Shown here: piece by piece, positions 8,744-17,568 of the stretch | How positions within the stretch are numbered: position 1 is the first letter of the stretch | Layout: every line of letters starts with the position of its first letter | Origin: Sphingobacterium chungjuense | GTDB taxonomy: Bacteria > Bacteroidota > Bacteroidia > Sphingobacteriales > Sphingobacteriaceae | DNA length: 64,000 nt | Reading direction: 5' to 3' | Assembly (NCBI RefSeq): GCF_011316935.1 | Contig: NZ_WLYS01000003.1 | Location: 620,001 to 684,000 of the forward strand | Made by a program: the position numbers and the translations under genes | The notes under the pieces: model-generated | Database searches by the model: none | The model's input: only the letters and a program-made list of their open reading frames with translations | What the model was told of the DNA's origin: nothing

Positions 8744-11320
8744 CTAAGCTAAATTTCGTCCTGCATTTACCACACCATACACCGTCCGTGCAATCAATTT
8801 TTCGTAAACAGCTTTCTTTTCTTCGCTGATATTTCCTTCATTGAGCACCCGTATTGCATAGTGCTGAATCGTTAGCAATGGCAAAATGATTTTCTCACGC
8901 TCCAAAATAGACAAACGTTCTACCGGATAGTTTTCCATCAGATGCTTAGCCCCTGTCAGCTTCAACACATACTCTTTGGTCCGACAATATTCTTCGTACA
9001 AACCTTTCCAGAACTCGCCGAAAGTCTTATCGTCCTGTACGTACGACGTGATATCGAAATTGGATTTGGTCATAGACATCATACAGTTGTCGATGATCGT
9101 GCTGAACATGCCTGAGGTAGCATACAAGTTTTGAACGACGGACCAGAGATTATTGTCCTCTGCCCATTGCAAAGCCGTACCTACACCGTAGAAACCTGGA
9201 ATATTTTGTTTCAACTGACTCCAGGAAGTCACAAAACTAATCGCACGCAAATCTTCTAATCGTAGTTCGCGATCCGAGTTACGTTTCACTGGGCGACTAC
9301 TGATGTTGATCGAAGATAGCATCTTCAACGGACTAAGTACTTCCAAATATTTCAGGAACAAAGGATCATGGCGAAGGTTTAAGAACTTTTGATGACTCTC
9401 GTGCGCCAACTGATCGATCACGCGTTTTTGTTGATCAGTCAGGGTATCGCCTTCCCGTTGTTTCAACTCAGAAATAATTCCGGCGTGCATCAATTGTTCG
9501 ATATTATAGCGCGCTGTATCTAGTGAGCCGTATTGACTACTGATTGTTTGCCCTTGAATCGTTAGCTGAATGTGCTTGTTCTCAATCTCACGCCCCATGC
9601 TCGCGTAGAATCGTTGTGTTTTACCACCACCACGTGCTGGCGGCCCACCGCGTCCATCAAAGAATACCAAATCAACCTCATGCTCTCTGGCCATGGCTGT
9701 TAGTTCGATTTTCGCTTTATAAATCGACCAGTTGGCCATGAGATATCCGCCGTCTTTGGTACTATCGGAGAATCCCAGCATGATGGTTTGTTTGTTTCCG
9801 CGCGAGCGCAAATGTTCGGCATACCAAGGATGTGTATATAAGGTTTGCATCACTTCAGCAGCATGCTTTAGATCATCGACTGTCTCAAAAAGCGGCACAA
9901 AATCCATATGCAACTCTTCTTTCGTCCAGCCTTGCCACAAGAATAGTTGTACTAATCCTAATATATCAGCTGCTTTTTGGCAGTTACTAATGATAAATCG
10001 TTGTGCTGCGCGCTCACTTCCTGAACGCTGAATATCTTTCACCAAACGGATCACGTTGACGGTATCCTCGATTAAAGAGTCTGGAGACTCTTCTAGATCT
10101 AGTTTGGCTTCGGTGAATGTAATGGCTGCTTGTTTCGCCTCTGCCGATTCTTGGTGCTCAGTTCCAGAAATACCTGTTTCTTTCGGATATTTGGCGCTCA
10201 AGTGATTAAAAGTTTCCCGCAAAATGGAGCTGTCTTGACGCATATCTAAGGTCGTGAAGTAACAACCGAACGTATTGACTTTATGAATCAAATCATCGAC
10301 CAGTTCGACGAACAAGCTACCGTGCTGCTCTACGATTACCTTACGAGCCGCATGCAAATTAGCCAAGATTTCATCCGTAAGATCTACGGCATCCTCTTTA
10401 GGATTAAAACTATTTTCGTAGAAGATATCCTGTAGTTTTTGTAATGGTTCTTGTACACCTTGGAAAGTAATCCGGCGTCTTACCACACGAAAATCACGGT
10501 AATAGCAACGGAACAAGATCGTGCGTAAAAGAGAAGCAACCTTACGCGTGCTTTCCCACGTTACGTTAGGGTTACCATCACGGTCGCCACCTGGCCAGAA
10601 ACCCAGTTCTACCAACTGCTTGCCACTTGAATCAGTATCTTCTAATTCTGCATCTACGCGAAGATGAATTTCTGAGGCGACTTTATAAAATACGTTTTCC
10701 AGATACCAAGCTAAACTAGCAGCTTCGTCTACTGGAGTTGGTTTTTCCTTATTCAAAAATGGTGTCTTGCCTAATTGTTGCAATAGCAAATGTATATTTT
10801 GAATATCATCTGCCTTTAACGATTCAATCAAGTCGTTTATAATACCTAAAACCGGCCCCGGATAGAACTGGGTGGGATGCGCTGTCAAAACCAATCGAAC
10901 GGAAAAATCTTTGAGCTTTTTGGCGATTTGTTTTTTCAGTTCAGGGTTATTCTGCACGGATTTGAATAGCGCATCCAAACCTTCCGTATCATCGGTCTTG
11001 CCAAGCGCTTTGAAAGAAGAATCTTCTACCGCATCAAAAAGCACGACTTGACGCTCGATATACTGTACAATTCGGAACAGAAAATCAATGCGATCATCTT
11101 CCTGCACATATTGTTCGTACTGTCCAAAAAAGCTATCAATAATTTCTTCCGGCGGTAATTTGTCTGCTACCCCTTTCTGACAATGCGTGGCGAAAAACGG
11201 CAGAATCGTACCGGTATGCTTTACACGCTGAAATGGCAATGTCAAAAAGAGACTTTTGAACAAATCGAAGCGTACAAGCACTTCATTTTCGAATATAGCT
11301 TGTTTCTGTAATGATTTCAT
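8744..11320 (-). CDS. ppc: Phosphoenolpyruvate carboxylase
   Basis: Carboxylates PEP to oxaloacetate with bicarbonate, refilling the TCA cycle. The 858-residue protein has the catalytic histidine motif VLTAHPTQ, the substrate-binding block GGDRDGNPNVT, the mobile glycine-rich loop FFDGRGGPPARGGGKT and the ISSRPVKR motif. Several of these differ from the E. coli form (AHPTE, GRGGTIGRGGAP, C-terminal QNTG); here the protein ends in AGRNLA. This matches a divergent subgroup seen in Bacteroidota. It is a monocistronic gene with its own well-formed promoter. Confidence 0.93.
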   Translation of the reverse strand: MKSLQKQAIFENEVLVRFDLFKSLFLTLPFQRVKHTGTILPFFATHCQKGVADKLPPEEIIDSFFGQYEQYVQEDDRIDFLFRIVQYIERQVVLFDAVEDSSFKALGKTDDTEGLDALFKSVQNNPELKKQIAKKLKDFSVRLVLTAHPTQFYPGPVLGIINDLIESLKADDIQNIHLLLQQLGKTPFLNKEKPTPVDEAASLAWYLENVFYKVASEIHLRVDAELEDTDSSGKQLVELGFWPGGDRDGNPNVTWESTRKVASLLRTILFRCYYRDFRVVRRRITFQGVQEPLQKLQDIFYENSFNPKEDAVDLTDEILANLHAARKVIVEQHGSLFVELVDDLIHKVNTFGCYFTTLDMRQDSSILRETFNHLSAKYPKETGISGTEHQESAEAKQAAITFTEAKLDLEESPDSLIEDTVNVIRLVKDIQRSGSERAAQRFIISNCQKAADILGLVQLFLWQGWTKEELHMDFVPLFETVDDLKHAAEVMQTLYTHPWYAEHLRSRGNKQTIMLGFSDSTKDGGYLMANWSIYKAKIELTAMAREHEVDLVFFDGRGGPPARGGGKTQRFYASMGREIENKHIQLTIQGQTISSQYGSLDTARYNIEQLMHAGIISELKQREGDTLTDQQKRVIDQLAHESHQKFLNLRHDPLFLKYLEVLSPLKMLSSINISSRPVKRNSDRELRLEDLRAISFVTSWSQLKQNIPGFYGVGTALQWAEDNNLWSVVQNLYATSGMFSTIIDNCMMSMTKSNFDITSYVQDDKTFGEFWKGLYEEYCRTKEYVLKLTGAKHLMENYPVERLSILEREKIILPLLTIQHYAIRVLNEGNISEEKKAVYEKLIARTVYGVVNAGRNLA

Positions 11321-11363
11321 GTATGTATACTGTTATTACTAATTGTCCTATTTACACTATCTT

Positions 11364-11393
11364 CAAATATAACATTTTGTTACCATCAACCAA
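11364..11393 (-). promoter_or_regulatory. Promoter of ppc
   Basis: On the minus strand a TTG (11391-11393) is followed after exactly 19 bases by TATATTTG (11364-11371), an ideal Bacteroidota -33/-7 pair. The -7 element ends 43 bases before the ppc ATG. Confidence 0.7.
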
Positions 11394-11515
11394 GTTTAAT
11401 TGCTAATAACATATTTTATAAATATTTTTTTTACGATTAAAACAAAAAACAATGCTTAATCTTATCAGTTTTTCTACAAGAGATAAGTAGGTTGATAAAT
11501 AAAAAACAATAAAAA

Positions 11516-11532
11516 AAGGGGCGTCTCCCCTT
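11516..11532 (-). terminator. Intrinsic terminator on the minus strand, no assigned gene
   Basis: 6-base GC-rich arms (11516-11521 and 11527-11532) around a 5-base loop are followed, on the minus strand, by a run of seven T. No protein gene ends here; the stem sits in the divergent gap between ppc and the FUSC gene. It may end a short minus-strand transcript. Confidence 0.5.
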
Positions 11533-11599
11533 GCCAAATCGTCTGCCGACGAATAGCATTTTATTGCTCATAAAGATGTTTTGTACAACTCATTATGGT

Positions 11600-11607
11600 T
11601 ATCTTTG
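11600..11607 (+). promoter_or_regulatory. -7 promoter element of the FUSC gene
   Basis: TATCTTTG lies 15 bases before the ATG; a TTG at 11581-11583, 16 bases further up, could be the -33 element. Confidence 0.55.
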
Positions 11608-11622
11608 TAACCGAATACAGAA

Positions 11623-13803
11623 ATGAAACAATCCAAAGAAATAAAAAGTTTTTTTTACGGACAATATTTCGCTGAAGGGCTGCGTATCACCATAGGAAGC
11701 ATTATTCCTGTTGTCGTGTGCGCGCTGCTGGATCAGCTTTTTGTTGGCACGCTAATTTCTTTGGGCGCATTACTTGTAGGTTTATCCGACACGCCGGGAC
11801 CACCTCATCATCGTCGCACCGGTATGCTGGCCTGTCTTGGTGTTTGCTTGTTTACATTTTTAGTAACCATCTCGGTCAATAACTCTTTTATTTTGATGGG
11901 CGTTGTGCTCGCCATTATTTCCTTTTCGTATTCCATGTTTGGCGTATTCAATGCTCGGGCTGCGACGGTTGGTGCGATGGGTATTTTGATGATGCTTATT
12001 CACATCGAAGGTGAATATACGCTGAAAGAAGAAATGCAATTTATTCTCTTTTTTATCATCGGCGCCGTTTGGTACATGATAGTGAGTTTTTCTTTCAACA
12101 AGATCCAACCTTATCGGCTGGCACAACAAGAATTGGCAGAATCCATCCGCCATGTTGCCGAATTTCTGCGTTTGCGTGCTAATTTTTACAACGTAAAAAC
12201 AGATCACAATCAGAATTATTTAAAAATTATCGAGAAACAGATCGAGGTACATCAGCACCAAGAAAATGTGCGTGAACTGCTTTTTCGCAGCAAAAGATCT
12301 GTAAAGGATACTACAAAATTAGGCCGCTTGCTGATCTTGGTTTTTAACGATATCGTTGATCTGTATGAGCAGAGCATGACGACTTATTATGATTACGATG
12401 CCATTCGCAAAATGTTTAATGATACTGGAGTGCTGCATCATTTTCGCTATGTCGTTGTCAAACTTACACATGAGCTAGATCATTTTGCGTATCAGATCAA
12501 TGCTAATCAGATGCCGCGCCCTATGCACGATTTTACAAAGGATATCGAGCACTTACGCTTCAAAGTCGAGCAGATTGACAAGAACTATGATCGGAATACC
12601 ATACCGCTAAAGAAGGTAATCGTGAACATTCGAAAAATGGTTGCGCTGATCAACAATATGTATAATTACAGTCAGGTCAATGCCTCATCCATCATAAAAG
12701 AGGAAATAGATGATGCAAGCAAGTTTATCCAAACTTCGCACATAGACTGGAAAAGCTTTAAAAGCAATTTATCGAAAGATTCTTCGATTTTTAGGCATGC
12801 GGTGCGCATGGCTATCGTCATGACGGTGAGCTATTTTGGCATGCATTTTCTCAATTTTAATGATAAGGGCAGTTTTTGGGTACTATTGACGATTTTGGTC
12901 ATCCTAAAACCGGGATTTGGACTTACTAAGGAACGCAATGTGCAACGATTGATGGGCACCGTAATCGGCGGAATTGTCGGTGCGCTCATTTTAATTACCA
13001 TTCACAATCAAGCTGTACTTTTTGTATTATTGGTCCTATTCTTTCTTATTGCGTATAGCATCTTCAGGATTAACTATATTTTATTTGTGGTCTTCCTAAC
13101 GCCATATGTACTCATTATGATCAGCTTCACGGGCGTAAATACCTTTGAAATGGCCAAAGAGCGCATATTCGACACATTTATTGGCGGAATGGTAGCTTTC
13201 TTATCGAGCTATATTATATTCCCCAACTGGGAAAGTACAAAAATCAAAGAAACGATATACAAATTGCTCGTAGCCAATTTCGTTTACTTAGAGCAGGTAG
13301 CTAAGATGTTTACTGATGAGCCAATCAATATCACAGAATACAAATTGGCACGCAAGGAACTGTACATTGCGTCAGCAAATATGGGATCTACCTTTCAGCG
13401 AATGTTGACAGAACCCAAATGGCGACAAAAGAATACCAAAGATGTCAATCGGTTCGTGATTCTGAATCACATCTTTTTCTCCTATTCTGCTTCGCTGTTT
13501 ACAGAAATAGATAAATCGAGCAATCTGCACATTTCTAATAACCAATATGACCTGTTGAAGCGGACGGCTTTCAATCTGTATCGTCTTATTCAGCGATTTG
13601 AGGAATATGAAGCACCCGTAGATTGGACAACAAATTTCCAGGGATCATTGGATGAAGATGAGAATCATGAAGATTCCAAACTCATCACAGAACAATTGCA
13701 GTTCTTATTGAAGATATCAAACGATTTACCTGTAGCAACGGATGACGCGATCAAGAGAGATGCTATGAAGTACGACAAGGAAATGGAGGTAACACATGCA
13801 TAA
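11623..13803 (+). CDS. FUSC-family (YccS/YhfK-like) inner membrane protein
   Basis: A 726-residue membrane protein with the duplicated architecture of the FUSC/aromatic acid exporter superfamily: an N-terminal bundle of hydrophobic helices (about residues 18-155), a long soluble central part (about 160-385), a second hydrophobic bundle (about 390-520) and a soluble tail. The block SFWVLLTILVILKPGFGLT followed by ERNVQRLMGTVIGG is the FUSC signature. Members include efflux pumps such as AaeB, though the substrate here is unknown. The last codons overlap the start of the next gene by 8 bases, pointing to coupled expression with the YpdA-type reductase. Confidence 0.87.
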   Translation: MKQSKEIKSFFYGQYFAEGLRITIGSIIPVVVCALLDQLFVGTLISLGALLVGLSDTPGPPHHRRTGMLACLGVCLFTFLVTISVNNSFILMGVVLAIISFSYSMFGVFNARAATVGAMGILMMLIHIEGEYTLKEEMQFILFFIIGAVWYMIVSFSFNKIQPYRLAQQELAESIRHVAEFLRLRANFYNVKTDHNQNYLKIIEKQIEVHQHQENVRELLFRSKRSVKDTTKLGRLLILVFNDIVDLYEQSMTTYYDYDAIRKMFNDTGVLHHFRYVVVKLTHELDHFAYQINANQMPRPMHDFTKDIEHLRFKVEQIDKNYDRNTIPLKKVIVNIRKMVALINNMYNYSQVNASSIIKEEIDDASKFIQTSHIDWKSFKSNLSKDSSIFRHAVRMAIVMTVSYFGMHFLNFNDKGSFWVLLTILVILKPGFGLTKERNVQRLMGTVIGGIVGALILITIHNQAVLFVLLVLFFLIAYSIFRINYILFVVFLTPYVLIMISFTGVNTFEMAKERIFDTFIGGMVAFLSSYIIFPNWESTKIKETIYKLLVANFVYLEQVAKMFTDEPINITEYKLARKELYIASANMGSTFQRMLTEPKWRQKNTKDVNRFVILNHIFFSYSASLFTEIDKSSNLHISNNQYDLLKRTAFNLYRLIQRFEEYEAPVDWTTNFQGSLDEDENHEDSKLITEQLQFLLKISNDLPVATDDAIKRDAMKYDKEMEVTHA

Positions 13804-14782
13804 GAAGATTTATGATGTACTGATTATCGGCGGAGGGCCAATTGGCTTGGCTTGTGGCATCGCTGCGAAAGAGAATAATTTTTCGCACATCATCTTGGAA
13901 AAGGGTTGTTTGGTCAATTCCTTATACAATTACCCGGTGAATATGACTTTCTTCTCTTCTGCCGAAAAGCTAGAAGTAGGGAGAATACCCTTCGTCACGA
14001 CGAATCCGAAACCAAAACGAGCAGAAGCATTAGAATATTACCGCCGGATCGACAGTAATTTCGATCTTAATACGCACTTGTTCGAAGAAGTGCGCGATGT
14101 GATCAAAGATCAAGATACTGGCCTGTTTACCGTAAGCAGTTCTCGATCTGCCTATCTGGCTAAACATGTCATCGTAGCGACTGGATTCTATGATATCCCG
14201 ATGCAGATGAACATTCCAGGTGAAGATCTTCCCAAGGTTCGGCATTATTATGATGATCCACATTACTACGCCAAACAAAATGTGGTAGTTATTGGCGCGA
14301 GCAATTCCTCTATCGATGCTGCTTTAGAAACCTATCGCAAAGGCGCAAATGTCACGTTGGTGATTCGGCGTAGCGAGATTAGCCCGCGGGTCAAATATTG
14401 GGTACGACCGGATATCGACAATCGATTGGCTGCCGGCGAAATTCAAGTGTATTTTGAAAGCTGTTTGTCAGAAATTTCGGAGCATGCCGTAAAAATCAGA
14501 ACACCACAAGAGGAAATCGAAATAGAAAATGATTTTGTGTTGGCTCTAACAGGTTATCGGCCAAATTTCGCATTCTTAGAACATATTGGGGTTGAAGTTC
14601 CCGAAGATGGTGCGCGTATACCGCAGCATAATGATGCGACCATGGAGACGAATATCGATGGATTGTATCTAGCTGGCGTGGTTTGCGGCGGACTTAATAC
14701 ACATCTATGGTTTATTGAAAACTCACGCGTGCATGCTGACCTAATTATAAAAGATATCGCCAATAAATTAGCACTTCTTTAG
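13796..14782 (+). CDS. ypdA: YpdA family putative bacillithiol-disulfide reductase
   Basis: A 328-residue FAD/NAD(P)H flavoprotein of the thioredoxin-reductase fold that lacks the CxxC redox pair, as expected for YpdA (Bdr). The FAD loop IIGGGPIGLACG is at residues 10-21 and a second nucleotide loop VVVIGASNSSID is near 162-173. The YNYPVNMTFFSSAEKLEVG block is highly characteristic of YpdA. In Firmicutes it reduces bacillithiol disulfide; Bacteroidota commonly make bacillithiol, so the same role is likely. It overlaps the upstream FUSC gene by 8 bases and the convergent TetR gene by 15. Confidence 0.88.
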   Translation: MHKKIYDVLIIGGGPIGLACGIAAKENNFSHIILEKGCLVNSLYNYPVNMTFFSSAEKLEVGRIPFVTTNPKPKRAEALEYYRRIDSNFDLNTHLFEEVRDVIKDQDTGLFTVSSSRSAYLAKHVIVATGFYDIPMQMNIPGEDLPKVRHYYDDPHYYAKQNVVVIGASNSSIDAALETYRKGANVTLVIRRSEISPRVKYWVRPDIDNRLAAGEIQVYFESCLSEISEHAVKIRTPQEEIEIENDFVLALTGYRPNFAFLEHIGVEVPEDGARIPQHNDATMETNIDGLYLAGVVCGGLNTHLWFIENSRVHADLIIKDIANKLALL

Positions 14783-15379
14783 TCCGTTAAGAAAGATAGC
14801 AGCTAATCTCTTCTGCATAGTCAACATTTGCAATACTTCCTCTTTTGTAGGCGGCGTGAAAATCGCTTTGAAGTCCTTCAGCAATCCTAATCGCATCCCT
14901 AAGATAGATACCAAGAATATACGCGCTGTCTCCTCCTCATCGTCCATTTCAATTTCGCCATTGGCGACACCAATCTGTAGCAAGCGCACAAATTGTTGCA
15001 GTTCTTTCTCAAATATTTTTGGAATGAGATCTTGTAGATCGGAAGGAATATCAAATCGAAAAGAATACGCATCAGCAAATACATTATAATAATCATTTAA
15101 AAAATGCATACGTTCTTCCAACAACGCATTGGTCACTGCAGCCACCTTTCCTCCGCGCGCAATAATAGCATCTCCTCGATCCAACAATTCGTCGAGCAAG
15201 TGATTCCACACGGCAGCATACAGATTATTCTTATCCGGAAAATAGTAATAGAGTAGTGCTTTAGAAAATGCCAAGTCTTTGGCAATCTCTGCCATCGTAG
15301 TTTTTGCCATGCCAAAATGGGAAAATCTGCGCAAAGCGGATTCAATAATTTTAACGCGTTTTGCATCAGCACTCTTCAT
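14768..15379 (-). CDS. TetR/AcrR family transcriptional regulator
   Basis: A 203-residue repressor-type protein. The N-terminal helix-turn-helix domain (about residues 8-55, with the block FSHFGMAKTTMAEIAKDLAFSKALLYYYFPDKNNL) is a textbook TetR_N, and the C-terminal ligand domain is unassigned. Its 3' end runs 15 bases into the end of the convergent ypdA gene. Whether it controls the FUSC-ypdA pair or itself is not visible from the sequence. ATG start at 15379. Confidence 0.9.
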   Translation of the reverse strand: MKSADAKRVKIIESALRRFSHFGMAKTTMAEIAKDLAFSKALLYYYFPDKNNLYAAVWNHLLDELLDRGDAIIARGGKVAAVTNALLEERMHFLNDYYNVFADAYSFRFDIPSDLQDLIPKIFEKELQQFVRLLQIGVANGEIEMDDEEETARIFLVSILGMRLGLLKDFKAIFTPPTKEEVLQMLTMQKRLAAIFLNGLKKC

Positions 15380-15485
15380 AGTCTTTCTTAGTTTTTTTAG
15401 CTTATAAGTATCACAATGGGTATATTTACCTTTGGAATATTAAAGGTAAATCTTTTCTTTGATTTTTCCGTACAATTAGTCAAAT

Positions 15486-16502
15486 ATGGGTATACAGATT
15501 TTGGAAAACGCGGCGCTGGATCATATCAACACCTTTCGAATTTCGGCATCCGCTGATCGTTACGCAAAGATCACCAAAGAGACAGAGCTTATAGCATTAT
15601 ACAACCAAGGCTTATTTGCAGCACCTTTTTTTGTGTTGGGCGGTGGTAGCAATGTCTTATTCACCCAAAATTATGAGGGATTGATTGTACACATGGTCAT
15701 AACAGGCAAACAGCATTTCATCGAAGGCAATTATGTGTACGTCACTGCTGCCGGCGGAGAAGTGTGGAACGACTTGGTTTGGTATTGTATAACACATCAA
15801 TTCCCAGGTTTGGAAAACATGGCATTGATCCCTGGATCCGTTGGCGCTTCACCCGTTCAGAATATTGGTGCTTATGGTGTAGAGTTAATGGATGTATTCT
15901 ATTCTTGTAGAGCGTTTGATACAATGACGGGCGAATATGTCACATTCGACAAAGAAGCTTGTGGCTTCTCTTATCGCGACAGCATCTTCAAGACAGAATA
16001 TAAGGGCAGGTACATCATCACCTCAGTAACTTACAAGTTGCACCTCAACGCCGCAAAAAATACATCTTACGGCGCGATACAAAGCGAATTAGAACTACGC
16101 GCTATTAGCAACCCGACGATTCGCGATATTGCGGAGGTGGTATCACACATTCGCGTAGAGAAACTTCCAGATCCAAGTATGATTGGTAACGCCGGCAGTT
16201 TTTTCAAAAACCCCATTATTTCAGCATCCGCTTTTGACATGCTGATGAAAAAATTTCCCAATGCTGTTTACTATAGTTTGCCAAATCAGGAATACAAGAT
16301 TGCAGCAGGCTGGCTTATCGAACAATGTGGATGGAAAGGCAAGCAAATCGGTCAAGTGCTGATATGGCCAAAACAGGCACTCGTAATGACAAATGCTGGA
16401 AAGGCCTCCGGATCTGAAATTTATGCAGTATCCGAAGACATTATACAAGATGTTGACTCCAAATTTGATATTTCTCTTGAACGCGAAGTCAATATTCTAT
16501 AA
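15486..16502 (+). CDS. murB: UDP-N-acetylmuramate dehydrogenase
   Basis: Reduces UDP-GlcNAc-enolpyruvate to UDP-MurNAc using NADPH and bound FAD, the second committed step of peptidoglycan synthesis. At 338 residues it matches the type I MurB form. The FAD-binding block LGGGSNVLFTQNYEGLIV, the region GLENMALIPGSVGASPVQNIGAYGVE and the catalytic serine segment NAGSFFKNP are all present. It starts 106 bases from the divergent tetR gene. Confidence 0.96.
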   Translation: MGIQILENAALDHINTFRISASADRYAKITKETELIALYNQGLFAAPFFVLGGGSNVLFTQNYEGLIVHMVITGKQHFIEGNYVYVTAAGGEVWNDLVWYCITHQFPGLENMALIPGSVGASPVQNIGAYGVELMDVFYSCRAFDTMTGEYVTFDKEACGFSYRDSIFKTEYKGRYIITSVTYKLHLNAAKNTSYGAIQSELELRAISNPTIRDIAEVVSHIRVEKLPDPSMIGNAGSFFKNPIISASAFDMLMKKFPNAVYYSLPNQEYKIAAGWLIEQCGWKGKQIGQVLIWPKQALVMTNAGKASGSEIYAVSEDIIQDVDSKFDISLEREVNIL

Positions 16503-16787
16503 TTAATTATTTTTTTTGATAAAAAAATGTTAAAGGGCTTAATTGCTCCTAAATCATCTGCTAAGCCCGAAAATAAATACTTTTTGACCGGATATTAACA
16601 CCTGATCGCCCCCAATTTCTACTTATAAAACCGGTAACTATTCATTTTTGCACGGTATTTGTTTTTACCCTAGCAACCGTGTGCTTCATTGCGCTAGCGA
16701 TATATTTAGAATGCTATGCCATTCGTGTATCGCTGAGGTTAGTCGTTTAAAATCACACATTTAATAAACACATAAATAACCAGTAGT
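16503..16787. other. Gene-free spacer before the sigma factor gene
   Basis: 285 bases with no credible reading frame. It has a T-run after murB, a 7-base dyad (16535-16541 with 16562-16568) and short dyads nearer the sigma factor gene, but no clear consensus promoter. A promoter read by an alternative sigma factor is possible. Confidence 0.35.
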
Positions 16788-17291
16788 ATGAACAAGTTAG
16801 AATTTAATACACTCGTAATACAACATTCGGATTCGCTGAAATCTTACGCGAGAAACTTCACGAAAGACGGTGACGATGCTAACGATTTAGTTCAGGATAC
16901 GTTATTGAAAGCCGTTACTTATTTCAAAAACTTCCGTGAAGGTACCAACCTAAAAGGCTGGTTGTATACTATCATGAAAAATACGTTTATTAATAATTAT
17001 AGACGGGTTGTCAAAACAAACTCTTTCATCACCAAAGAAGAAGAAATCAGCAATGCCAATCTAGTGGTGTCTGCTACGCACAATAAAGGCGAAAATAAAT
17101 TCATGATGGAAGACATCAATAGTGCCTTAGGAAAGCTGAGTGAAGAGTATTATATCCCGTTCACCATGTACTACGAAGGGTATAAATATCATGAAATTGC
17201 CGTACATTTGGCGATTCCGATTGGTACTGTAAAGACTCGTATCCACGTAGCACGTAAAACCATGAAGAAGAGCTTAAACGCCTACAGCTAA
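16788..17291 (+). CDS. ECF-type RNA polymerase sigma factor
   Basis: A 167-residue sigma-70 family protein with only regions 2 and 4. Region 2 is about residues 10-75 (DANDLVQDTLLKAVTYFKNFREGTNL, then LKGWLYTIMKNTFINNYRR) and region 4 about residues 108-160 (YHEIAVHLAIPIGTVKTRIHVARK, a clear HTH). This compact form is widespread in Bacteroidota. No anti-sigma gene follows; instead a small cytochrome b5-like gene starts 3 bases after the stop, so the pair is probably co-transcribed. Confidence 0.93.
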   Translation: MNKLEFNTLVIQHSDSLKSYARNFTKDGDDANDLVQDTLLKAVTYFKNFREGTNLKGWLYTIMKNTFINNYRRVVKTNSFITKEEEISNANLVVSATHNKGENKFMMEDINSALGKLSEEYYIPFTMYYEGYKYHEIAVHLAIPIGTVKTRIHVARKTMKKSLNAYS

Positions 17292-17294
17292 TAA

Positions 17295-17537
17295 ATGACA
17301 GACAGCCTACCCTCATTCAGTAAAAGCATGCTGGCTCGCCGCAATGGCCAAGACAGGCCGGAGATATGGGTAGCCTATCAAGGAGTTATTTATGATGTCA
17401 GTGTAAGTAGGCTTTGGAAAAACGGCAAACATTACGAACATTGGGCTGGTCAAGACCTGACCGATGAACTCAAAGATGCGCCGCATTCCAGTAAAGTATT
17501 CGAAAGATTCCCCGCCGTCGGGATTCTAGCTATATAG
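17295..17537 (+). CDS. Small cytochrome b5-like heme/steroid-binding domain protein
   Basis: An 80-residue soluble protein with a single cytochrome b5-like fold, with no signal peptide or membrane anchor. The block VAYQGVIYDVSVSRLWKNG is diagnostic, and the likely heme or ligand-binding histidines are in HYEHWAG (His46, His49) and DAPHS (His64). The classical HPGG ligand motif is replaced, so heme binding is inferred, not certain. It begins 3 bases after the sigma factor stop and ends at a bidirectional terminator. Confidence 0.8.
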   Translation: MTDSLPSFSKSMLARRNGQDRPEIWVAYQGVIYDVSVSRLWKNGKHYEHWAGQDLTDELKDAPHSSKVFERFPAVGILAI

Positions 17538-17568
17538 AAATAGGGAGTAAATGATATACTCCCTATTT
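17538..17568. terminator. Bidirectional terminator between cytochrome b5-like and PfkB genes
   Basis: Perfect 12-base arms (17538-17549 and 17557-17568) lie between convergent genes. The PfkB stop codon is inside the stem. Confidence 0.8.
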
